From contig JABRWF010000008.1 of the NCBI GenBank assembly GCA_018343915.1, positions 186,001 to 250,000 on the forward strand: a stretch of 64,000 bases of DNA, written 5' to 3'. The stretch comes from Agroathelia rolfsii. Taxonomy: Eukaryota > Basidiomycota > Agaricomycetes > Amylocorticiales > Amylocorticiaceae. Below the pieces are notes generated by a model, which saw only the letters and a list, made by a program, of their open reading frames with translations, did no database searches and was not told the origin of the DNA. This document shows, in pieces, positions 25,202-37,584 of this stretch. Position 1 is the stretch's first letter. Every line of letters starts with the position of its first letter. The position numbers were made by a program, and so were the translations under genes.

Positions 25202-25798
25202 TGCTAGGGGAGGGCGAGGAGCGACTAGATTAGGTCGTTTGAGTGGTGGAGGTGCAGGCGGCCTTGTCGATGGAAGTGTGTCGGCCTCTCCGGGCCGAGT
25301 CAAGTGGCGCAAACCAGCAAGCCACTTCGGATAGGAGGCATCAGCAGTGCTTCGGCCTGGGACTACCGTACTGTATGTACTATAAGATCACCCACGTGAT
25401 TTAGTATGTAGTTATAACATAATAAAAAACTGCATGCATTTCGTAACTTAGGGCACTCAATATAGAGTGCAAAATTAATATTGATTTCAGTTTCATACAG
25501 CTCAAATTAATGAACTCGAAGAGTTTGAGAGTTCCACTAATTTTGCATTGACAATAGTACTAGTATCATAGTGCCATGATGAGCACCTAGTTGAGGTTGA
25601 GAAAGCGTACACAAGAGATCAAATCAACGACGATGGATATACTACGAGTCAAAAGATTAACAGTGAAAGATCACATGAATGGAATATGCTAGTTAGATGA
25701 AAGGCGGTTGGGTGTTTGTCTAATTCAACAGTCATACTGAGCGTGAGATGTTAGATGGGACCAAGACGATTGACCTCGCGAGGAATCCGTACGAATGT
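25202..25798. other. intergenic upstream of RPP1
   Basis: Contains the RPP1 promoter close to 25202 and AT-rich sequence near 25380-25560. No gene recognised. Confidence 0.4.
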
Positions 25799-27709
25799 TT
25801 AATTGGCATCGGCCATGCTCAGCTTCTCGAGGGATGCTGTTCGAGGCGAACCAGCATCCACATCTGGGAAGAGGACATGTTCCTCTTTCATGTCTGAGCC
25901 CTGGACATTGCTTTCGACATCACGGGTAACATGTATCTAGAGTGCGGAACCGCCTATAAGACCAAATCGATAACCGACGACTCAGGGAAAAAATTACTCA
26001 CGCTTGTGCGGACATTCACAGCCTCGAACATAGTTGCAGGATTTTGGCGCTGTAGAAGGAAGAACTCGACATACATTCCTGCATAACAATTATGACGAAC
26101 ATACCCTGGGTGCAAACAAAGACTCTCGACCATTAAAAGTGTTTACGTGGGCGTTTGGTGCTAGGGGAGGGTCCGACCTGGACTCAACAGAAAAACGCCA
26201 AAGAGTGCGAGACTCCAGAGCCGTCATTAACGTGGCAATGTATAGATTTGGCAGAATGAATGCGAAGAGTAAATGGCTAAACATTTAACATCATAGTTAT
26301 TGTTAGCATAAGTCAGATTGCAGCAGCTCTAAGACTCACAGACTGGCACGGTCAGACGTGGATGTTGACTGTGATCCAGGACTTCAGTTGTCTCCTTGGA
26401 TCAAAGAGGTCAGGATCATAACTCACAGGTATCACGTAGGTGATTAGTTCAAGTATCGTCAAAAGAGCCGCGAAAACGCCCGTATGGATAGACCCTGAAA
26501 TCACATCAAATTTAGACTATGAACAGGCTGTTATGCATTTCAACGCACTGAGTGATATTCTCTGCAAGGGGAGGACCTTACTCAGCACGTTGGGGTCAAC
26601 TACGCTACCCTTTGTCGCCGTGTCAGTAATGTCGAGAATAGACGGACCCAAGCTCAAGCACTTACAATGTAGCGGAGCATAGCCCCGGAGATCAAGGTAC
26701 ATGCAACAGCGGTCGCTGAAAGCCAGAGAAGGAACATTACGTTGATGCCTCTAACCTGAAACCATGTTGTGGCATTGTGGATCATGAAAAGCGTAGAACC
26801 AATAGCCCCCACTAGAAAGCCCCCATAGTCCATGAGCTGACGAACGTGATAGCAGTAGTAGATGAGTGGTACCCACCGAGTTGAAGTACGGCTAAGGAGG
26901 CTATGGCCATAGGTAAAATCCAGCCATCTAGAAGGATTTTCGTTCTCCAAGCGAAGAAGAATTGATACATCAGAGCCACGATTCCCTAAATTTTTTTTTA
27001 GGAGAATTCAATGAAAACAAGAATGCCGGAATTACGTTGATAATTGGGGCTAAACGTGCGGGTTATTGGTCATTAGTTTATACAACATACATAAGAGAAC
27101 AAGCTTACTGGCAGTGCTTGCTATCAAGAGTGGATGTATCCTCAGCTAATGAGAAGTGGACAACAAACGGAAACCACGTACTCCATCTCGATTTTACCAA
27201 TGAATCAACTTGCGCTGGTTGCGTCCGTAAGATTAATCAGATCCAACGGGATAAATATATCAACTTGCCATAGTTGGACACTACTGCGTCGTAGACAGAC
27301 ATTGCACTTATCACAGCATGTAAGACGCCCAGAATGAGCAACATGGCGATCTGTCAAAACAAATAACAATGCCGTTGGTGTCCAGCCATCCTAATTCTTG
27401 CGGAAATACATACAAATATTTTCAGGGCCACATGATCCCTTGAGATGTTGGTTCAGAGCCGCTTTGAAACTGCTACACTCGAACATCCTACCTCTTTTGC
27501 ACTGTGAAATAATTGAAAGTCTGCGTGAAGACAACGCCGAGAAGACATAGGTTAAGAACAGTTCCAATGAAAATTGGGCCCCAACTGCAATGCATCAAAA
27601 GTAAGCAAAAAGAGGTATTTTAGCTGTTACTGAGTGATGAGGTGTTTCCAATTTTGAATGAGACTACTGACGTCGATGAAGCTTTCACGCCGGTGGTATT
27701 CAGGCTCAT
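25799..27709 (-). CDS. multi-pass membrane protein, DUF6534-like
   Basis: Proteins of this kind are numerous in Agaricomycetes and have no assigned function. The start is MSLNTTGVKASSTWGPIFIG and the first helix continues TVLNLCLLGVVFTQTFNYF. The second reads IAMLLILGVLHAVISAMSVY followed by DAVVSN. Later helices include MFLLWLSATAVACTLISGAM and a segment GVFAALLTILELITYVI near 26440. A seven-helix topology is likely. The cytoplasmic tail ends DAGSPRTASLEKLSMADAN with TAA at 25801-25799. The N-terminal pattern of a hydrophobic start, a Tyr-rich loop and a conserved Asp after the second helix is what suggests the family. Exon boundaries between 26000 and 27250 were not all fixed. Confidence 0.78.
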
Positions 27710-28264
27710 GATCCCAGATTGAGATCGATCAATTGAACCTTGGAACGCAGGAGAGCAAAAGGGCTGGAAAGGACTGAAGGAAAGGTGATAAAAGAGAGTG
27801 GGAGGATATAAAACAAAGGAAAAACGCTGGCGCGCCTATAACCAAGGTTGCACAGGGCGGCCCCGGTTACGACCTCAGGCAAAGTGCCGCGGAAGTGTTT
27901 TATGGTGTAAATGCCCTTCCTAAAATGGAAGTTAAGAATTATCGGAAGCAAAATAAACACCTCGGAAATCAACTCAGATCAGACTCGGCCCGACAATATC
28001 GATGCATCGTCGCTCTAACCAACCCTGCGCTTACACAGCTGACCGACATAATTTCTCAGCACGTTGTATCCATGCAACCTCAACTACACTAGATGATCAA
28101 CTTATACATAACTGTATTTAGGTACACATCACTTCAGGTACTCATATGTATAAATTCAGACCATATACACCATGAAATTAAGCACCACCCTAGACTCGAT
28201 GCTCAGAGAAACTCCTAATTATCCTGTGAAAGCCCTTTGAGTTTGAGCCGTTGTATACATCGCA
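27710..28264. other. intergenic region
   Basis: Promoter side of the DUF6534-like gene and the 3' flank of the next minus-strand gene. Nothing else recognised. Confidence 0.4.
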
Positions 28265-29995
28265 CTAATGATGAGCCCGTGCGCTAAGATGACTCGACCA
28301 CAACTCTTGACCTCTCTGCTCCCATCGGTCCCGCATTTCTCTCGCAGTCGAACGTGCCCGAACAAGCTTCTCCCGCGCGTCCATTCCACCGATCTTGCGC
28401 TTGAGAGCACGCGCCTGCTTTCGTGCGTGAGCGTGGCGGGCTTTCAACTTCCCAGGCAGGGAACCCAATCCATCTCTGACGGTTTGGACGCTGCTGGACA
28501 GTGAGGTAGTTGAAGCAATAGAGAGAATCTGGCTTGTGATCACGCCACCAAGCTCATCGAGGGCCGCATTTAGATCGGAAGTATCTTGGTGCAGAAGATC
28601 GACCATGGCATCGTGGGCCTGTCGAAAAGCAGTAAAGGTAGTACGGACAGAAGCACTCTGGGCATCCAAGGTTTCCGCAGGCGGAACGACAGTAGATGTT
28701 GCACTTGCATAGAGTGAATGACTGGAGGAGGGGAGGGTCAATGGAATGACGATGAGATCTGTCGACGTTGATGATCCCAAGGTTAATGTAGCGCCTTCAT
28801 CTTCCACAGCCCTTCCTTTCCCCTTTCGATCCGCGGACGTTACGAAGGGAACAGCACAAGAAGTGGTTGAAATTGCTCCGGGACGGTTGAAGAGAGCAAG
28901 AGCCAGATCTTTCATGGATGATGGTATGATGATGTCCTTCATAGCCGTTGAGCCGGTACTCGGGGATATGGTAACATTAATGGGCAGGGTTATAGGGAAT
29001 GAGCGCATCTTGTGCCAAAGGTTTACCGACGTCGAAGATAATGTAGGAAGAGGGATCGGCGCAGCCGTCAGGACCGGAGTCTTGAGAGAGGCATTTACGA
29101 CAAACGCTAATACCATTGATAAGATAGCCATGCTATAGGCAACCACTGAGTGTAAATGCAGTTCAAAATCTAGAGAAGATGTAACTTACATGGCTATACC
29201 GTGTACAGCTTGTAGCTGGTCCTTTATAATATTCACTAAAGCACGGGCCTGATTCAACATTGCATCTGCATGTGCATCAATGGGCCGAACATTCAGCGAA
29301 GGCTCAATGACCTGATCGTCGGAGTCATCATCGCTGGATGGCTCGAATGGCTCAACAGAATTCAAATAGATCCCACCCGAAGTGATAATTGAGTCTTCAG
29401 TGGCCATGGAAGTCGGCTTATTGTCGTCGGATTGAATCACATCGTTAGGCCCGTGATCGAGCGGCATCTGCACTTGCTCAAACTCTTTCGAGCTAGCGAG
29501 GGGGTCGGGAAATGAAAGACGAAGATCCCGACCGGTGGTCGTGCCCGAGCTAGTCCAGCTAGAGCGGGAGGAGCTGAGAGTACTGACCATGCTCTGATCC
29601 AAACCATGACGGATGCGTTCATCGTCCCCCTCGCCATCCATTTCTGAGCGAGAAGCAGCCAATTTTCCGACGATTGCAGCATCTTTCGCGCCATATGTGG
29701 ATGGGGATGAGCCAATATCAGTGTGCTTACGCTGGGAGGCGATCGGATGTGGGGATACTTGATCGACGCCTCTCAGCTGCGCCTCGGTCGCACCGGAGTC
29801 GATGAGACCCTCCCATGCCTCGATATCACTTGAATCGCTATCCTCAATGCAAGTAGAGGATGATCTCGATGGGGAGCGCGTGTTGATGAGCTCGCTGTCG
29901 CCATCTGAAAGGCCATCGTCGTTGTCTCCTGAAGCGGAGGACAGCAAATCAAGGTCCAGCCATTCTGAATCTGACAAACTCTCAACGTCAGACAT
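28265..29995 (-). CDS. single-span membrane protein with acidic N-terminus and two W-x-x-L motifs, function unknown
   Basis: No family recognised. Two exons join at the helix: the first ends Gly-Ile-Ala and the second opens Ile-Met-Ala-Ile-Leu, giving one transmembrane segment (MAILSMVLAFVVNASL) near residue 270. The N-terminal 265 residues are acidic and Ser-rich and start MSDVESLSDSEWLDLDLLSS. W12-x-x-L15 and W61-x-x-L64 (DIEAWEGLID) each sit in an acidic context, as in Atg8-interacting motifs. The C-terminal part has a predicted helical bundle (TFTAFRQAHDAMVDLLHQD) and a strongly basic end (RKQARALKRKIGGMDAREK). The start is the first ATG at 29995 and the stop is TAG at 28267-28265. A role as an organelle-anchored autophagy receptor is possible but only inferred. 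Confidence 0.82.
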
Positions 29996-30413
29996 GAATG
30001 TTAGTATATAGTATAGTTAGAGAATGAGTCAGATGTAGGATTTGGATTTATGCTGTGGTGGGTTGCAACAAAGCCGTTGGGTCACCGTGACGGTAGCCTC
30101 ACGGTTCTGCTTAAGTACACCTGACTGCAGCCACTGCCCGGTCCGGGATCAACTTCCTTTGCCCGAGTCCGTATCCGGCTTGTGCACGACATCGAATTTC
30201 CACCAACTACACTGGTACTGGTACTGCTACATTTAAGTTACTGGGCGAATACATCATCGACTCCTACTAATCTGAACTTTGATACATGACTCGTTCCCAG
30301 CCTCTTTTCGTTGTTAGGTGAACATTACGATTACGATTGCATTTTTCTTCTTCTTGATCTCGAGTCGGTTTTTGATAACACGCCTACATTTGAATCCTGC
30401 GTACGACTGGCTA
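29996..30413. promoter_or_regulatory. divergent promoter between the single-span protein and the F-box gene
   Basis: Outward-facing starts are 418 nt apart. The segment contains GTCACCGTGACG at 30081-30092, an inverted repeat shared with the promoter near 21775. Confidence 0.4.
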
Positions 30414-32190
30414 ATGCCCAGGGAATCAATGTATAAAAGACCAGGGGAATATATGATTACCTCCCTTCCGGAAGATATCTTGTTTGCCGTCTTCAACCAG
30501 TTGTCCATCCCCGATATTCTCTCGCTGAAGAAGGTTGGTTAGAACCATTGATTCTAATTTTTTCTCTACATCTCAACACGATGATATCATCCTAGACATG
30601 CCGAGCATTTTACAACGTAGGCTGCTCCGATTATCTATGGCATCAGCTCGTGTCCAAGTTGGTGAACCACCTTCCTGTCAATATCAACTCGGAGAGGATC
30701 TTCCAAATGTCGGCTAAAAGCTTGCAAAATCTAGCTGTGAGAGCCGTACAGCTGGAGTGCAACTGGCATCGGCACGAGTTATCTGTCAAGTCTGTTATTG
30801 AGGCCAGTTCTGGCGCTACATCGTACAGTGCTGCCGCGAATCGCTCCCTTGGCATACCACAGATATATTTTGACCATATTCAACTCCTAGCAGATGGGAA
30901 ATGGCTGGTAGGTATGCAAAGAGTGCGTCATGCGCATGGACTTGCCACTTCCGTCTCAGTCTGGGACTTGAATGATCTGCGTCATATACGCAAGGTTTTC
31001 TTTGAATTGCCGGGGACTGTTCATCACTTCGATGCTGCCATTTCACCCCTCAATCCGATGGAGTTATTCCTTGCTGCGGCCCTCGTTCTGTCTGGACCGA
31101 CGTGAGCGTCGTGGATCGAGCTACTCTTTACGTTTTCAACTTACGTGCGATATGGATTAGAGAACTCGTAGTATTGAGCCTTCCTTTGATCTCTACGCTC
31201 ACTCTTGACGCTACGCTTCAGCCGCGAACGATATTAACGATCAAAGGTCCGCCAAGCACAGCATCTTTTTCTAGTGTATCTATCCGTGGCTCGATTATTG
31301 CGGCCGTCTTGGCACACAGTACGCCTAACACCTATGACAGTCTATTGCTGTCCAATGTTATGACCGGTGAAAGCCTGGTTTGCGAATTGAAGCTACCTGT
31401 TGTGAGTGCCTGATACATACCCACCAATTGCCTATAATAATACATCCCCCAAAAGGTGTCCAACGAGTTACACCGAGCTCGTGTTGAGGCGAAGCTACTT
31501 GACACACATGCAGTGATCTGTGCCAGATACTTGGAGCGGTTTTCAATATCTGTGTTTTGCCTTCCGGCTCAATTATTGTCCGAGACAAATTCAACGCCGA
31601 ACAACACCGGGGATGGTCCTCCTGTTCAAGTATTTTCTTCATTGCCGGCATTCAGCCTCGCAGAAGCTGTGAAGGAGTATTACAGCACTGTTTATCGCTT
31701 CTTTCCTGATTTTGTGTTATGGAAATGCGGTCAAGCTGATCCACATGGAATAATTGTCTCATTCCCTCACCTGCAACAAGCCCATGCAGACGCCTTTGCA
31801 CAACTCTATTCGTTGGATTTATTGCCATCAAGTTCAAAACCGGCTCTCGAGATGATACAGGGCGTAGATGTTCCATTCCGTAGCGGGGCAACAGTTTCAA
31901 ATGCCCATGTCACCTCTTGTGGGCGTTCAATCCTTCTCGAACGCCATTGGGACGATGATGAGCTGGAGAAAATGCGGCTCGTGAGACTCATCCCTCCTGC
32001 TGTCAGAGCCAGCATTGCCCAGTGCCGCCACGAGCATCAGGCCAAGTGGCAGATACAACGTCTCCTGCCTCAATCCTTGACACTTCCATTCTCTCCAGAA
32101 GATGTGCATACTCTCGCGTTCGACGAAATCAATGGAAGACTGTGCCTTGGTTTGCGGAAAGGCGGTCTATGGATATTGGACTTTTCATGA
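30414..32190 (+). CDS. F-box protein
   Basis: F-box proteins recruit substrates to SCF ubiquitin ligases through Skp1. The exons are 30414-30533, 30596-31101, 31161-31401 and 31456-32190, giving 533 residues. The F-box lies at the N-terminus and spans the first intron: ITSLPEDILFAVFNQLSIPD, ILSLKK, then TCRAFYNVGCSDYLWHQLV. The remaining 450 residues have regular beta-strand-like segments (LLADGKWLVGMQRV, VSVWDLNDLRHI, ELVVLSLPLISTLTLDATL and a final RLCLGLRKGGLWILDFS). These suggest a degenerate beta-propeller substrate-binding region, common in Agaricomycete F-box families. The 59-nt intron at 31102-31160 is needed to keep the frame. The substrate is unknown. An upstream in-frame ORF extends to 30318 but lacks conserved sequence. 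Confidence 0.85.
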
Positions 32191-32737
32191 GTTGTCGTTT
32201 CATACGACTTTTTTTTCTTCTGTAATATTGCCACGTCCATCCCATCCAAATTAGACACGTTTACTACACTTGACTGGCTGACATAGCACCAGATGTCGTC
32301 TGCATTGCTTCTAGATGTAGTAATTTAATACATGTGTCAGTGCTTATTGGTATGAGATACGCGACCAGAATGGAAGACATGACGGTCTTAACAAGGTGTG
32401 GCTTCAGCAATATAATCTCCAAGCTTTCCTCGCTGCTTGAAGCATGGATAATAATCCATGGATCAATTTGCGACGCAAGAGGTTTGACAAGATGGTCTAA
32501 TACGCTGGTCATACGACTGCTATGATCGACGAGACCGTGGACTGCGTCAGAATACCTGTTGCTTCCGAGTCATCTTTTCTGCATACGACACTGATCACCG
32601 CCTGAAATATTATGATTCAATTCTAATCCTTCCTCGTACACTGATAATCAAGCTAAAAGAAAAATCACGCACAACATTCTTCTGGCCAACATATCTGCTG
32701 CTTTATCCCCACATTCCAAATCCTCATTCCGCTTGTG
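32191..32737. other. intergenic between F-box gene and LOS1
   Basis: No coding exon recognised; AT-rich with a pyrimidine-rich stretch before the LOS1 start. Confidence 0.4.
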
Positions 32738-35700
32738 ATGGACCAAGAAATCGACAAGATTGTGCAGGCGACTGCGATTGCGTCTGACTGGAGTCAGTCA
32801 AATCTCCATGCACAGGCATTGGAATATTTGAATGGAATACAGGCCAATGCTTCTGCGACATGGAGACTCGCTCTCGCCTTGTTTGTAGACTCGGTACAGC
32901 CAGGCGTGAGAAAACATCCCACGCAGGCCAGATTTTTCGCACTACGCATCCTAGATGACTACTTCTCCAGCCAGTATGTTTTTAATATTTCCAAGCGCTA
33001 TAGTGTCTTGAAGCTCAAGAAGTGCAGCTTAGAGCCATTTGACCACGAGACGTTCACTGTCATTCAGCAAGCATTGATCGGATATATACGATCAGAATAC
33101 GTAGATGGACCTGCGGAAAGCAACGCGACGTGTAAGCTATGTTTTTCTCGACAGTGTACGGGCCTTATCTGATGCTAATAGTTCTACGCAACAAATTCTC
33201 GCACACCTTGACATTGTTTTTCTTATGCACTTACGTCGAACAATGGCCCACGTTTTTCGTCGATTTGTTTGCCTTGATCCTTCCATCCGAAACGACTGCA
33301 TCGTCATCTGCTCACAAGGGGCCGTTGTATAACCGACACGTTTCCCTGTTTTTCTTCCATCTTGTACTCGAAATTTCCGGCGAGGTGCACGACCAGATCA
33401 TAAAAAATGCACGAGAGTTTACGGAAAGTCGACATAAACGTGACGGACTCCTCCGCGATGCTGTTCGACAACGTGATTCCGGACGGATTAATGAGGCAGT
33501 CTTGACAATTGTAGCAGACTACACCGGGCGGTTGGATCATGCACGGAAAGGCGAAGGTGATGGGCAGAATGTTGAAGACATCATCGAAGTAGTCGATTTG
33601 GGAATTAGAACATTTGGCTCTTACGTCGGCAAGTGCTCATGCCCTTGGTATCGCCTTGTATAAATTGACAGTTATCTTCAGGGTGGATTGATATTAATTT
33701 GACCGTAACGCAAACTACTGTTCCTCTGCTTTTTACGCTGCTCGCGGATCAATCTTTGCCTATTCGCTTAGCCTCCTCCGCTGCCATCCTACGTATAGTG
33801 TCGAAAGGCCTACAAGACCCTGGTGATAAGCTTCAACTCATCAAAGTTCTCTCTATCGGACCTGTTGTAGACGCCCTCGAAAAGAAGACGCGGGAAGAAC
33901 AACGAAATAGAGAAGATACCGATGAGGGTGAAGAGTCTTACCGCGAATCGCTGGGAAAACTTCTGAACGGCCTTGGTATCGAACTCATGAAGCTTATTGA
34001 AGTGAGTGCTAAATGCTATCCCAAGAAAAAGTCAGCACCTGAAAAGGCATGCAGAGCACTTCTATCCCAGACCATGTACGAACGGAGGCAGGTGCCTTGC
34101 TTGAGCAGACTCTGCCTACGATGCTAAGGTTTATGGCGGACGAATATGATGACACCTGCTCAACAATATTCCCTATGCTACGTGACATTCTCGCGAGTGT
34201 AAGTGTCCAGCATTTACATATGTTAATTTTTCAGATTAAAACCCATGCCTTTAGTACAAGAAACTGCGGAAAGCGTCGCCGGGTACCATAGATGCCGCCA
34301 AGCGCTCTTTTCTGCAATCTCTTCTCGAAGTGATTTTAGAAAAACTGCGATGGGATGAAGATACTGATCCTGATGAAGAGGATGAAGACGATAGAGCCGC
34401 GTTTGAAACTCTGAGGAAGGTATATATATATATAGATTCATATCCACAGCCCTCTCACGTGCATGACAGGATCTTCGTTCTTTCATGGATTCAATTCTGT
34501 CTATAGACTCGGAGCTGGTCATCAGCGCCGTCAGAACTCTTGCCCTGAGCAGGTTATCTGCATATCAGAGCAATCATACGATGAAATGGAACGACGCAGA
34601 ACTTGCCATATATCTTGTTTGGATGTATGGTGAAATCAATAAAAGTGCGGTATATAATATTCTTTTTATATATTAAACGCTTACCCTAGGACCAGCCTCA
34701 GGAAAAGGCAGGGGGGCGTTCTGTCAAATGCCAACGACCACTGCCATGTCTCAGGAAGAGAAAAAATCTCTGAACTATGCAGCATTTCCTCTTACCCATT
34801 TGGGTGAAATGATGACAATTCTTGTTCAATCTGGTATATCTGGATACCCCCACAGTTTCGTCGTAATGCAATACTTTGAGACAGTAACCCGCTATGGTGA
34901 CTTTTTCAAGGTGCGGAAGGAATGTATAATGCCTGTTCTTCAAGCGATGATGGACACAAGGTGGGTCAAGTAACGATGAATACAGGATTTGTGTTCAACA
35001 ATCCTATCTTCTAGGGGTCTGCATAGCTCCCAAATAGCCGTTCGATCAAGGACTTTCTATCTCTTTTACAAGTTCATCAGCAATTGCAAAAATGATATTC
35101 CACTTGAACTCGTGGTGGAGCTTGTCAACGGCTTGCGCGATCTCCTGCCGATCGCTGTGGATTTGCCAGAACTAGAAAACCCGGAACAGGACCTACTTTC
35201 CGAAGCCATTGCAAATCCTGGACTATTCGACAGCCAGCTCTATGTCTATGAGACTGTAGGAATTCTCATATCAATCCTCTACCGGGCACCCGAGCAACAG
35301 CATGCTCTTCTGCGCTCAGTTGTTCAACCGCTAATGGAGGATCTAAATACTAATTTGGAGAGCATAAGGCGATCATCAGGTGAACCGGTCTCCATCATCA
35401 GAGCTCATCACAATGTTATGGCTCTCGGCAACATTGTGAAAGGATTTCCCGATTATCCGTCCCCTGTTCCGGTGGGATACATCATGCCTCCACTGCAGAT
35501 TTTCGACGAGATTAGCCGTGCAATTATTATCAGTCTAGAGGCGATGAATGTATTCCGGGCACTGCGCGATGCTGTGAGTTGGGCCGCATCTTGGCGATCG
35601 TAATTCACTAAACTGTCTGAATGTAGGCCCGCTCTGCGTTCGCGCGGATCCTGGCAGTAACTGGCCCGAACATCACTCATCTCATACCTACATTGATGCA

Positions 35701-36613
35701 AAATCTCCTTACTCATTTTGAGCCCCCTGAACTCGTGGACTTTATGAATTTCCTTGGCCTCTTGGTTCATAAGTTGCAGGCGAGTACCATGCTTACTTAG
35801 AATCATCTCCAGCTGAATTAAATGGGCACTTTATCTCTAGAATGATATGGCATCTGTTCTTGATGAGCTCCTCGGTCCTTTGATGACACATATATCCCAA
35901 TTCATGGCTAAGTCCACCGAGGGCACCGATGATGAATTGGTCCGGGCGGATATTTTGAAGGCTTACCTAGGGCTGCTTAATATCATCATGGCGTCCAAGC
36001 TGACAGACGTTTTTATTTCACAAAGTAATTTAACGTTCCGTCTTGAGATGCGATTTTCCCTGACTGAATGTTTTTTCTTTTAGGGAACCAACCGGCACTT
36101 GAGTCTTTGCTTCAAACCATGCAAAGTCTGGCGTCAAATGTTTCAGATCCTGTTAGTCAGAAGGCCGCCTTCATCTTCCTTTCTCGAAGTGTCTCGATCT
36201 GGATACAGAAAACGGAGCAGGGCTCCCAAATCGTAGTAGAAGAAAAAGTTCCAGGATTCAAACAATTTGTGTATGAAAGCTTAGTACCAACGTCGCTGTC
36301 GGTTTTTGCGCATCCCGATTTCAACATCAAGGATGGCCTCACTATTACTGTATGTCTTTTTATCTTTTCATTTTTAATAAGGACACGACATAATGTTCAT
36401 CGTTACTAGGTGCTGTCCGAGATCTCCGGCTTTCTCCAGACTGTGTGCAAAGCCTGTGGTCAAGAGGGGACCGAATTTCTTACGAAATATCTGTTGAGCC
36501 AGGGCTGGCCGGGAGACGTCACGCTCGACTTCACTACGAAGATGAACGAGATGAACTCGAAAGATTTCCGGGCTTATCTGAGGGAGTTTGTTCGCAATAT
36601 ACGCTCTTCGTGA
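32738..36613 (+). CDS. LOS1: exportin-T, tRNA nuclear export receptor
   Basis: Los1/XPOT is a karyopherin that carries mature tRNA out of the nucleus with Ran-GTP. The N-terminus MDQEIDKIVQATAIASDWSQ, followed by LHAQALEYLNGIQ and a segment ending ARFFALRILDDYF, is typical. Further matches are LRNKFSHTLTLFFLCTYVEQ with WPTFFVDLFALILP, HDQIIKNAREFTESRHKRDG, GWIDINLTVTQTTVPLLFTL, then DEGEESYRESLGKLLNGLGI, and a C-terminus CGQEGTEFLTKYLLSQGWPG ending FVRNIRSS. HEAT-type helical pairs run throughout. Summed exons give roughly 1,050-1,100 residues, as expected. About a dozen introns of 45-60 nt are present. The ATG at 32738 is used rather than the in-frame GTG just before it. Internal exon limits between 34100 and 35000 are approximate. 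Confidence 0.92.
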
Positions 36614-36939
36614 TGCACTGTGGTATTGTGTGGATACGAGTTTGCTCAGGTTCGCTCGTGCTTGTATAGGTTTTCGTCCTCTGTCAGATTTTGTGCATTA
36701 TCTATATTGTACTGTGAATGGTTCTATCGTCATGAAATGTATGATGATATTAAAAAAAGGTCATATTTTGGCGGACCGACTACTCCGACAGTGCTGATGT
36801 GCTCATGCTCCCATGTGATTTCCGACACTCATTCCGCCACTGTTGACGACACTTGTCACTGTTGTTCCATCAGCTACTTCTCCGACTCTTTACAAGTCAT
36901 AATTATCTCGGGACGGAACAAAAGCTCAAGTCATATCAA
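36614..36939. other. intergenic between LOS1 and the small membrane protein
   Basis: Short spacer with no recognised feature besides the presumed 3' end and promoter. Confidence 0.35.
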
Positions 36940-37584
36940 ATGTCTTCGCAACTGGCTTCACTATCGCGCCATACTCTCCGACAGGTCAAATTCGTCATTC
37001 CAGGCGGATTGATTACCTACAGCTTGGGAACATACCATGAACTTACATCGCTCCTGGACTCGTCTCACGCTGCTCATAGCTGGGCCAGGTAAAGTCTTAT
37101 CCTGTCGGGTTCATATCGGAATTGACGGACGCGTGGAAATAATGACATGGTTTAGATCAACAGCACTGGCAGCGCTCGCACTAGGAATGCTGAATGTTGC
37201 ATTATTCATGTATATCTTGCTGATGCCCTGGATTCATGGGCGTACCATCAATGTACATTCTGTCATTAGCTGTTTTATTGGAGAACGTTTGACCCAAGAA
37301 AAATTTCAGTATTCGACATGGCGGCAATCGCCTATATTGTCACGGGTAATTCCGATACTGACAGCCTCGATAGCTGCTGGTTGGTCGCTGTTGACCTTCC
37401 TTCTTGGCCGTTACTCGAGTTTGGGGTACTTCAAGGGCATAATAGCAGGCAAGCTTCATATCCGACTATCACTTCTAGAATCATGTGCTCAGCGTGTCCT
37501 TTTTCTTGTATAGCCGTGGGCTTGTATATCCTTACCCTCGGCCTAATAGGCCTAATACCGGCGCCAAAGAGACGACGTGCATAA
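36940..37584 (+). CDS. small multi-span membrane protein, function unknown
   Basis: I do not recognise a named family. Exon 1 starts MSSQLASLSRHTLRQVKFVI and contains PGGLITYSLGTYHELTSLLD. After an intron comes the first helix, ALAALALGMLNVALFMYILL. The next exon reads STWRQSPILSRVIPILTASI and AAGWSLLTFLLGRYSSLGYF. The last exon encodes AVGLYILTLGLIGLIPAPKR, and the protein ends in a basic tail. The last intron appears to have a GC donor (GCAGG|... read as CAG|GCAAGC at about 37446) and TATAG acceptor. The reading frame then runs cleanly into the fourth hydrophobic segment. If that splice is not used, the protein would stop at 37513. Three to four transmembrane helices are expected. Confidence 0.68.
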
